This document shows, piece by piece, positions 1 through 5,482 of a stretch of 6,645 nt of DNA (positions are counted from its first letter, which is position 1; every line of letters starts with the position of its first letter). The notes beneath the pieces were generated by a model, which saw nothing but the letters and a program-made list of their open reading frames with translations, did not search any database and was not told the origin of the DNA. Source of the DNA: CAZPLZ01 sp964587525 (GTDB taxonomy: Bacteria; Oederibacteriota; CAKKQC01); the NCBI GenBank assembly GCA_964587525.1, contig CAZPLZ010000180.1, positions 1 through 6,645 of the forward strand, given 5' to 3'. The position numbers and the translations under genes were made by a program.

Positions 1-1490
1 GGCCGGGAGTCCACGCGGATTTCTACCCCATCCTGTTCCCAGGGGTACTTGTTGGGATCCAAGAAGCTCACATCGTCGGTGACTTCCACGGCGATGTAGA
101 GATTTTTCTCGTCGTAGGACACCCCAAATCGGAAGGATCCATCCTTGGGTCCCTTCCAGGCCTTGGGGTCGATCTTGATCTGCATGGGCTGTTTCACAAC
201 AAAGGGAAGGTCTTCCCATTCGTTAAGCTTTCCGTCCACCTTGACCGGCGTCTCCCGGATGGGGAGGGGGAAGCGCTGATCCACCCCGACCTGGGACTGG
301 CCTTCGATCTGGATTGGGGAGAGATGCTCTGGCTCGAAGACGACCGTCCAGTTCAGCTTCAGGGGGGCCATGCCCTGCACCTGGGTGGGCCGGTCGGTCT
401 TGAGCTTCACCTTCCGAATCTCCACGGAGTTGGGCGGGATGACCATATCCAGGACCTCGGGATCCGGCCTGAGGTGAGCGTGGGTTGCCATGTTCAGCGT
501 AAGCTTCATAGGACTGTCCGCATCGTTGATCAGCTTAAGCCTGAACGAGGCCTTGCGAAAGAGAGGTTCGTCGAGCAGGATTGGTGAGGGCACCAGGAAG
601 GCGCTGTCTGCGATCCGGTCCATGAACCTGGCGACCGCCTCGGTGCGAATGTTTTCATCCCAGATTCCCTCGAGTAGAAGGTTGGTAACAAGAGGGCCCT
701 CCGGGGTCATGGTAATCCAGCCCACGTGATCGAACTCACCAAACAGAGGTCCCCGGAGGTCACTCCCACCGCCGGTCGTGGCCAGGACGAAATATCGCAT
801 GTCATTTCGGACATACTTGGTGTACTCGTGCTCGTGGCCGGCGAAGACCGTGTAGGAACGTCCTTGGAGTAAGGCTTCGATCTCGGCCCAGCCGTTCGTG
901 CGCCAGTTGTAGGTCCAGAGGGGCCCGTGGAGGAAGAGCAGGGTCCAGCGAACTTTCCTATTTGCAGCCAGGGTCTTGGCTACATAATCGATCTGTCCTG
1001 CGCTGATCTGATGGTGCGGGGGATCCTGAGAATTAAGGCAGAGGAACAGCACGTCCCCATACACGAAATGGTAATAGGTTCGGCCGAAGCGCTCTTTCCA
1101 CTTCCGGGCCATGACCGCGTTGGTGATGTCGTGGTTTCCGGGAACGTAGAAGAAGGGCATCTCGAGCTGTTGGACGAAACTCTCGAACTCGTTCCATTGG
1201 CGGTCAATCGCCCGTTCGTTCTCGGTGTAGCCGCCGATGAGATCTCCCACGCTCATCACGAACTCAGGCTGGAGGAGGTTGAGTTTTCGTACCGCATCCG
1301 CGAAGACCCCGGGCCGAGATCCGCCCGTTCGATCGCTCACCACGGCAAAATGGAAGTTACGGGGGTCGTTCTTCAGCCGGAGATGAGTCCATGGGTTCAC
1401 AGGTTTTTCCACCTTGAGGATGAGTTTGGGTGGCTTAGCCCAGGCTGTGGACAGAGCTAGCATCAGGAAGGCTAGAACCATCCAAAGCAT
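1..1490 (-). CDS. Exported calcineurin-like metallophosphoesterase with C-terminal CBM9-like domain (3' end beyond window)
   Basis: The frame is open from the ATG at 1490 to the window edge: 496 codons, no stop. Residues 1-18 form a signal peptide (hydrophobic core, STAWA before the likely cleavage site), so the product should act outside the cytoplasm. The catalytic domain (about 45-225) shows metallophosphoesterase blocks in order: S-D53-R-T-G-G, G82-D83, G118-N119-H120-D121, L-H188-G-P and G218-H219-E-H221. The first block lacks the usual His of DxH (Thr55 sits there). Residues about 310-395 look like a beta-sandwich linker. From about 415 (VDGKLNEWEDLPF, then FGVSYDEKNLYIAVEVTDD) the sequence resembles a CBM9/DOMON-type sugar-binding domain, cut by the window edge. 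The start lies 9 bases after the channel stop, with AGGTGAG as Shine-Dalgarno, so the two genes are probably one operon. The substrate is unknown; phosphate esters or phosphodiesters on surface glycans are possible but inferred. Confidence 0.88.
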   Translation of the reverse strand, partial: MLWMVLAFLMLALSTAWAKPPKLILKVEKPVNPWTHLRLKNDPRNFHFAVVSDRTGGSRPGVFADAVRKLNLLQPEFVMSVGDLIGGYTENERAIDRQWNEFESFVQQLEMPFFYVPGNHDITNAVMARKWKERFGRTYYHFVYGDVLFLCLNSQDPPHHQISAGQIDYVAKTLAANRKVRWTLLFLHGPLWTYNWRTNGWAEIEALLQGRSYTVFAGHEHEYTKYVRNDMRYFVLATTGGGSDLRGPLFGEFDHVGWITMTPEGPLVTNLLLEGIWDENIRTEAVARFMDRIADSAFLVPSPILLDEPLFRKASFRLKLINDADSPMKLTLNMATHAHLRPDPEVLDMVIPPNSVEIRKVKLKTDRPTQVQGMAPLKLNWTVVFEPEHLSPIQIEGQSQVGVDQRFPLPIRETPVKVDGKLNEWEDLPFVVKQPMQIKIDPKAWKGPKDGSFRFGVSYDEKNLYIAVEVTDDVSFLDPNKYPWEQDGVEIRVDSR

Positions 1491-1493
1491 GTT

Positions 1494-1500
1494 TCTCACC
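1494..1500 (-). promoter_or_regulatory. Shine-Dalgarno site of the phosphoesterase gene
   Basis: On the minus strand the bases just before the ATG at 1490 read TTAGGTGAGAAAC. The purine-rich core begins in the last base of the channel stop codon (TAG, 1502-1500), so ribosomes ending the channel gene release on the next gene's binding site. This fixes the start at 1490 and implies translational coupling. Confidence 0.6.
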
Positions 1501-2273
1501 TAAGGGCGAATCCTGACGGACTTCTTGCGCAGCTCCTGCAACTCCTTTAGCACCCGCCGCTCAAACCCCGGCGTGCTGCTGTGGTCCCGGGAGCGTTCGG
1601 TTTGCAGGTTGTTGACGATGACACCTACAAATAAGTTGAACACCACGAAGGTGCCTATAAAAATGAACGTCAAAAAATAGATCCATGCCCACGGGTGAGC
1701 CGGCAGGACGGCCTCCATGACCTCATTCCATCCCTCCAGCGTCACGACCTGGAAGAGTGTCAGCGCCGTGCGGTGCAGGCTGCCGAATTGGCCTGGCGCC
1801 ACCTCGCGGAAGATGAAAGTTCCGACGACCGCGTACGTGTAGATCAGTATCACGAGCAGAAGGGCGATATGGGCCATGCTGGGCAGGCTGCGCAGCAGCG
1901 TGACGACGAGCTGGCGCAGGTCGGGGAAGATCGACATGGCCCGCAGCACTCGCAGAACCCGTAATATACGAGCTACGGAGACGTACCTGCTACCGAACGG
2001 CAGCCAGCACACACCGACCACCAGGAAATCAAAGACGTTCCATGGATCCTTCAGGTAGGCTCTAACGGAGCCGCTCGCGTAGTAACGCAGAAAGATTTCC
2101 ACCGTAAAGAGCAGGAGGATTATCCAGTCCGCGGCATGGAGGAGTTCCTTCCATTTCTCTTCCACCGTTGGATACGTTTCCATCCCCAACAGGATGGCGT
2201 TCAGGATGATCAGCCCGAGGACCAGATTGCGTCCCAGGCCTGTATTAAGGATATGTGCGATGCGCTTGCGCAT
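1500..2273 (-). CDS. Bacterial voltage-gated cation channel, NaChBac/BacNav type (six-helix subunit)
   Basis: A 257-residue integral membrane protein with the full plan of one voltage-gated channel subunit, expected to form a homotetramer. S1 is about 15-31. S2 is about 48-64, with the charge-pair residues E59 and R63. S3 is about 78-93, with PWNVFDF and conserved D82. S4 is about 96-113, with arginines every third position (R102, R105, R108, R111; R96 earlier). S5 is about 135-155. The pore loop carries the filter T178-L-E-G-W-N-E184, and S6 is about 195-223 with the family Asn (N213). NaChBac has TLESWAS in the filter, so Gly181 and Glu184 differ and could shift selectivity toward calcium. 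The tail after S6 is short (about 34 residues) with roughly two heptads (237-250). The ATG at 2273 has no clear Shine-Dalgarno, but the next Met (31) lies inside S1 and an in-frame stop lies upstream, so this start stands. It heads a leftward unit with the phosphoesterase. Confidence 0.92.
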   Translation of the reverse strand: MRKRIAHILNTGLGRNLVLGLIILNAILLGMETYPTVEEKWKELLHAADWIILLLFTVEIFLRYYASGSVRAYLKDPWNVFDFLVVGVCWLPFGSRYVSVARILRVLRVLRAMSIFPDLRQLVVTLLRSLPSMAHIALLLVILIYTYAVVGTFIFREVAPGQFGSLHRTALTLFQVVTLEGWNEVMEAVLPAHPWAWIYFLTFIFIGTFVVFNLFVGVIVNNLQTERSRDHSSTPGFERRVLKELQELRKKSVRIRP

Positions 2274-2369
2274 ATGACGATGTAGGGTGCAGGCGATATG
2301 ATAGCATCCAGCCTAAAGACCGGTACACAAGTTTTTTGTTATGCTGGCTAACTGAAAGGAGGACTGACG
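2274..2369. promoter_or_regulatory. Divergent intergenic spacer, presumed promoters for both units
   Basis: These 96 bases separate two divergent start codons, so promoters for both units should lie here. The middle is relatively AT-rich (a GTTTTTTGTTATG stretch at 2331-2343). A possible plus-strand -10 is TATGCT at 2340-2345 and a possible minus-strand -10 is TATCAT at 2303-2298, but neither has a convincing -35 at normal spacing. I see no clear operator palindrome. Promoter function rests on gene orientation more than on motif matches. Confidence 0.4.
2355..2362 (+). promoter_or_regulatory. Strong Shine-Dalgarno site of the Yip1-family gene
   Basis: AAAGGAGG ends 7 bases before the ATG at 2370 and is close to a perfect match to the 16S rRNA tail. 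It is the best ribosome site in the window. It marks the first gene of the rightward unit and its start. Confidence 0.8.
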
Positions 2370-2900
2370 ATGAGTGGATTTGTTGATCGCATGATCCGTG
2401 CGGCGAAACTGGATCCCCAGGTTTACGAGGAAGTTGAAGCGGACACCACTGCGATGCCGCAGGCTATGGGTGTCGTGGTGCTGTCCAGCCTGGCTGCGGG
2501 GGTCGGTAGCGTAGGCCTGGGTGGTCTGACCGGGCTTCTCGTTGGGTTGATCGCCGCCCTCGCCGGGTGGTTTATCTGGGCGTATCTCACCTACCTGATT
2601 GGGACTAAACTGCTGCCTGAACCTCAGACCCAAGCTGACCACGGACAGCTCCTGCGTACGATCGGGTTTTCCAGCTCGCCGGGGTTGATCCGGGTCCTCG
2701 GTGTGGTTCCTGGGATCGGCCCGATTGTGTTTTCTGTGGCTGGGATCTGGATGCTGGTCGCGATGGTGATCGCGGTCCGGCAAGCCCTGGATTATCAGGG
2801 CACATTGCGAGCGGTTGGTGTCTGTTTTATTGGCTGGGTCGTTCAGACGATCCTGCTCGTGCTCGTCTTTACCCTGTTGGGTGGCGTACCCCGCGGATAA
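2370..2900 (+). CDS. Yip1-family (YIP1 domain) small integral membrane protein
   Basis: A 176-residue hydrophobic protein. A short amphipathic N-terminus (1-30, including KLDPQVYEEVEAD) precedes four or five membrane segments at about 33-50, 55-77, 117-136 and 148-171, with a possible short one near 101-115. The opening (a segment like RAAKLDPQVYEEVEAD, then the first helix), the spacing of helices and the length fit bacterial YIP1-domain proteins, whose molecular role is mostly unknown. The very hydrophobic composition with Gly-rich helices (GVGSVGLGGLTGLL) shows membrane location directly. The start is fixed by the strong Shine-Dalgarno site 7 bases upstream. It is the first gene of the rightward operon, and its TAA stop (2898-2900) directly abuts, in the same frame, the coding-like sequence of the M28 peptidase. 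The family call is from sequence character and memory. Confidence 0.75.
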   Translation: MSGFVDRMIRAAKLDPQVYEEVEADTTAMPQAMGVVVLSSLAAGVGSVGLGGLTGLLVGLIAALAGWFIWAYLTYLIGTKLLPEPQTQADHGQLLRTIGFSSSPGLIRVLGVVPGIGPIVFSVAGIWMLVAMVIAVRQALDYQGTLRAVGVCFIGWVVQTILLVLVFTLLGGVPRG

Positions 2901-3062
2901 ACTATATTTAGCGCGATAGGCCTGGCGATTGTCCTGGCGGCTGAGAGCTCTGCGGCGGAACGAGGAGATCTCGCCGCGAGGCTTCAGGGACACGTCAAAG
3001 AGCTAGCGGAGAAGATTGGGGAGCGCAACGCGTGGAAACCTGAAAAGCTAAAGAATGCGGCC
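2901..3062 (+). other. Coding-like N-terminal region of the M28 peptidase lacking a standard start codon
   Basis: This stretch is in the same frame as the peptidase and has no stop. It encodes a hydrophobic run ending in small residues (IGLAIVLAAESSAA, much like a signal-peptide core), followed by LQGHVKELAEKIGERNAWKP. The latter resembles the conserved helical N-terminus that M28 peptidases of this type carry before the catalytic domain. Yet its codons include no ATG, GTG or TTG; only ATA (2904, 2916), ATT (2928) and CTG (2922, 2934) could start translation, and none has a clear Shine-Dalgarno. Options are a non-standard start, a recent start-codon loss or indel, an assembly error, or readthrough of the Yip1 stop. 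Confidence 0.65.
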
Positions 3063-3860
3063 GTGTATATCGAGGCCGCCCTTGCCGCTGCAGGTCTGAA
3101 AATCTCGCGTCATTCGTATCAGATTGAGGGCCAGGAGTTTGTCAACTTGGTGGGGGAGCGGAAGGGCATGGCGAGCCCGGAGGACATCGTGGTGATCGGA
3201 GCACACTACGACTCTGTGGTCGGATCGCCGGGGGCGAATGACAATGCGAGCGGGGTGGCGGGCATGCTGGAGCTGGCGCGATTGTCTGCACAGCAAACGT
3301 GCCCGCGTACGTTGAGGTTCACTGCCTTTGTGAACGAGGAGCCCCCGTTCTTCCGGACTGCGCAGATGGGCAGCCAGGTGTATGCGAAGGAGTGCAAGCG
3401 GCGTGGTGAGCGGGTGGTCGCGATGCTTTCCCTGGAGATGCTGGGATACTATTCAGATGAAAAGGGCTCTCAGAAATATCCCTTCCCGCTTTCGTTCTTT
3501 TATCCTGATACGGCGAATTTCATCGCCATCGTCGGCAACCTGGCCTCGCGCGCCCTCGTCAAAGAGCTCGTGGCCGGCTTTAAGGCCTCTTCCCCTCTTC
3601 CGGTGGAGTCCATTGCGACCTTCGAGTTTGTCACCGGCGTGGATTTCTCAGACCATGCCTCCTTCTGGAAGCAAGGGTATCGGGCCGTCATGGTGACCGA
3701 CACCGCCTTCAACCGGTATGCCTTCTACCACACGGACGAGGACACGCCCGAGAAGCTGGATTACACCCGGATGGCTCAAGTTGTGGAGGGCTTGAAGGGC
3801 TGGCTGAGCCCTTCTCCCTTACCCTCTCCCCCTTTGGGGGGTGAGGGGGGACAGCAATGA
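3063..3860 (+). CDS. M28-family zinc aminopeptidase (start uncertain; protein probably begins upstream)
   Basis: Taken here from the only standard start in frame (GTG, 265 codons), though family likeness argues for a longer protein. Residues numbered from that GTG show the M28 di-zinc site. H48 lies in GAHYDS, D60 in the bridging-ligand motif GANDNASG, and E92-E93 in FVNEEPP (catalytic Glu plus ligand). E125 in SLEMLGYY stands for the third ligand, and H223 lies in FYHTDEDTPEKLDY. The block DFSDHASFWKQGYRAVMVTD is also typical. Members remove N-terminal residues from peptides; the upstream hydrophobic run suggests an exported or membrane-bound enzyme. The C-terminus, after GLKGWL, is odd: SPSPLPSPPLGGEGGQQ is the translation of a GC-rich palindrome and is unlikely to be part of the fold. 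The stop overlaps the uxaE start (ATGA, 3857-3860). The family is certain; the start is not. Confidence 0.87.
   Translation: MYIEAALAAAGLKISRHSYQIEGQEFVNLVGERKGMASPEDIVVIGAHYDSVVGSPGANDNASGVAGMLELARLSAQQTCPRTLRFTAFVNEEPPFFRTAQMGSQVYAKECKRRGERVVAMLSLEMLGYYSDEKGSQKYPFPLSFFYPDTANFIAIVGNLASRALVKELVAGFKASSPLPVESIATFEFVTGVDFSDHASFWKQGYRAVMVTDTAFNRYAFYHTDEDTPEKLDYTRMAQVVEGLKGWLSPSPLPSPPLGGEGGQQ
3822..3850 (+). repeat. GC-rich palindrome holding the uxaE Shine-Dalgarno
   Basis: CCCTCTCCCCC (3822-3832), a TTT loop, then a right arm GGGGG-GT-GAGGG within 3836-3847 form a hairpin with an internal bulge, inside the 3' end of the peptidase gene. The right arm's GAGGGGGG (3843-3850) is also the Shine-Dalgarno for the ATG at 3857, so the folded RNA would hide the site and ribosomes finishing the peptidase would open it. 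From memory, CCCTCTCCCC/GGGGAGAGGG palindromes are dispersed repeats in many bacterial genomes. There is no T-run, so it is not a classic terminator. Confidence 0.6.
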
Positions 3861-5482
3861 CGATCTTCAAAGCCGCGTGCCGCTCCGGAGGGGTTAAAGC
3901 TCTTGCTTTAGCCTCGCAGAAGGCGCTGGCCTACGCGGTCAAGGACCTTGCGGGCTGGGACCGCATCTACCCAGAATCCGCACTCTCTTATCAAAAGGGC
4001 TGGATTGTGGCTGGACGCCGTGGACGGGCACGCGGGGTGGCGATCGGATTCACCGGCCGCGTGCCGGCATGGGCCGCTCCTCTTGCCCCGCGGAACGCCA
4101 AAGGAAGCCTGGCGGGAGTTTCTAAGCAGGAAGGGGGAGTAACCATTTGGATCCTGAATGGCGACCACGCGACCCTGGCGGTCCTTCGCTGGGCGCTCCC
4201 ATGGCTCACGCCAGCTGAGACGGGAAAGCGTCCCTCGATCGGCATGGGGGACCGGACCGGCCTTGCGACTCCTGGCCATGTGGCCTCCCTGAATGGCAGC
4301 AAGCTCTTCCCCGTCTTCGCGCAACAATCCGTTCGTGAGATGACCCGGACCCAGAGGTCTCCTCATGAGGTTATGGACGACGCGGTCTTCGGTGTGCTTC
4401 AGGGTGGCCACACGAGCGGGTTCGGCGCCGATGCGGATCACCTGAAGACCATTGAAGATATAGACCGCATGGCTGAAGCGGGGTTTGTCATGTTCACGCT
4501 CGATGCGACTGATGTCATCGACGCTACCGCTGCCGGTCAGCGCGACATGGGATCTACAAAAAACTGCCGGGGTGTGATTGCCGAGTTTCCCGGAGCTTCG
4601 CAGTGGGAAAAGCGGTATGCCGGCAAGACATTCCGCTTCGCCGGGAAGAACGGGCCATTCACGGTAACCTTCGACCCCCGGGCGTTCCAGGAGACGGTGG
4701 TCAAGTTCGGCCGGGTGATCGCCCATTTCGTCAAACTGACTGCGCGGGTGGAGGAACAGATGGGGGACAAGCCTTTCGAGATCGAGGTTTCGGTGGATGA
4801 GCTGCCTACGGTGACCACGCTTGGCGATCACCTCTTCATCGTGCGCGAACTGAAGGAGCGCGGTGTGACGATCAACGGCTTCGCCCCGAGGTTTATCGGG
4901 GAGTTCGAAAAGGGGGTTGATTATCAGGGCGACGTGGCGGGCTTCGAGCGGTCAGTTGAGCGGCATGCGGCCATTGCGCGCGCACATGGGGAATACAAGA
5001 TCTCTGTCCACAGCGGCAGCGACAAGCTCGCCGTTTATCCGGCGATCACCCGCGCCACCGGTGGGCTCTTTCATCTCAAGACTGCTGGGACCAGCTACCT
5101 GGAGGCGCTGCGCATCGTAGCCCGGAAGGCTCCGGACCTCTTCCGGGAGATGGTGGAGTTCGCTCGGCGGCAGTTCCAGAAGGACCGCGCGTCCTACCAC
5201 ATCTCGGGGCGGACTGAGGCGGTCCCGCCGCCAGACTCGCTGCCGGATGAAGAGCTGGAGCGGTCCTATATCGTTGAGGATGATGGCCGCCAGATCATGC
5301 ATGTCACATACGGCTCGATCCTGACTGCACGGGCTGGCCTGGGATGGCGCTTCCGCACCCGGCTGCTGAAACTCCTGCTCGAGGAGGAGGACGCACACAC
5401 CGAGGCACTGTCGGTGCATTTGGGCAGGCACGTCCAGCTCCTGGATTCTCCCAGAGCCCCGTCTCCAAGGGAGCAAACGTGA
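3857..5482 (+). CDS. uxaE: Tagaturonate/fructuronate epimerase family protein (UxaE-like)
   Basis: A 541-residue cytoplasmic enzyme (no signal or membrane segment) that closely resembles the Thermotoga maritima UxaE family. That family interconverts D-tagaturonate and D-fructuronate by C4 epimerisation, linking galacturonate and glucuronate breakdown. Family blocks in order: GMGDRTG (129-135); FPVFAQQSVRE with a following DDA; FGADADH (189-195); FTLDATD; EVSVDE (about 310-315); RFIGEFEKGVDY (345 on); SVHSGSDKLAVYP (383 on); GGLFHLKTAGTSYLEA; SYHIS; IMHVTYGSIL; and HLGRHVQLL near the end. Conserved Asp, Glu and His in these blocks are the likely metal and catalytic residues. The ATG at 3857 overlaps the peptidase stop by 4 bases and is the only sensible start, although the first 20 residues partly translate a hairpin repeat. 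The last codons overlap the dehydrogenase start (GTGA). Some family members act on free ketohexoses, so the exact substrate is inferred. Confidence 0.88.
   Translation: MTIFKAACRSGGVKALALASQKALAYAVKDLAGWDRIYPESALSYQKGWIVAGRRGRARGVAIGFTGRVPAWAAPLAPRNAKGSLAGVSKQEGGVTIWILNGDHATLAVLRWALPWLTPAETGKRPSIGMGDRTGLATPGHVASLNGSKLFPVFAQQSVREMTRTQRSPHEVMDDAVFGVLQGGHTSGFGADADHLKTIEDIDRMAEAGFVMFTLDATDVIDATAAGQRDMGSTKNCRGVIAEFPGASQWEKRYAGKTFRFAGKNGPFTVTFDPRAFQETVVKFGRVIAHFVKLTARVEEQMGDKPFEIEVSVDELPTVTTLGDHLFIVRELKERGVTINGFAPRFIGEFEKGVDYQGDVAGFERSVERHAAIARAHGEYKISVHSGSDKLAVYPAITRATGGLFHLKTAGTSYLEALRIVARKAPDLFREMVEFARRQFQKDRASYHISGRTEAVPPPDSLPDEELERSYIVEDDGRQIMHVTYGSILTARAGLGWRFRTRLLKLLLEEEDAHTEALSVHLGRHVQLLDSPRAPSPREQT
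3890..3915 (+). repeat. Hairpin repeat just inside the uxaE coding sequence
   Basis: GGTTAAAGC (3892-3900), loop TCTT, GCTTTAGCC (3905-3913) gives a 9-bp stem with one G-T pair, extendable by two more pairs. It encodes VKALALA in the poorly conserved N-terminus of the epimerase. GGNTAAAGC...GCTTTAGCC units look like a dispersed intergenic palindrome, so this and the preceding repeat may mark material inserted between the peptidase and epimerase and since translated. The dispersed-repeat idea is inference. Confidence 0.5.
5467..5473 (+). promoter_or_regulatory. Shine-Dalgarno site deciding the GTG start of the dehydrogenase
   Basis: AAGGGAG ends 5 bases before GTG at 5479, inside the last codons of uxaE. 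It supports the GTG start that overlaps the uxaE stop (GTGA), over the far-upstream ATG at 5344. A weak CTCC/GGAG pairing (5463-5473) could partly mask it. Confidence 0.65.

Noticed and set aside
927..1460. A 177-codon plus-strand frame opposite the phosphoesterase gene
   Set aside because: The minus strand has the signal peptide and metal motifs; the plus-strand reading shows no domain.
2313..2993. A 226-codon minus-strand frame opposite the Yip1 gene
   Set aside because: Its product is low-complexity, rich in polar and charged residues, while the plus strand gives a coherent membrane protein with a strong ribosome site.
3836..3850. G-run (GGGGGGTGAGGGGGG) as a G-quadruplex
   Set aside because: Only two long runs with one short spacer; pairing with the adjacent C-run hairpin is the simpler structure.
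3908..4831. A 307-codon open frame on the minus strand opposite uxaE
   Set aside because: It lies wholly opposite a clearly conserved gene, has no recognisable motif and no good ribosome site; it is a by-product of GC-rich codon use.
5344..5478. Longer dehydrogenase start at the ATG at 5344
   Set aside because: It would add 45 residues of Pro/Ala/Gly-rich sequence overlapping uxaE; the GTG at 5479 has a Shine-Dalgarno and gives the normal MDR N-terminus and a 4-base overlap.
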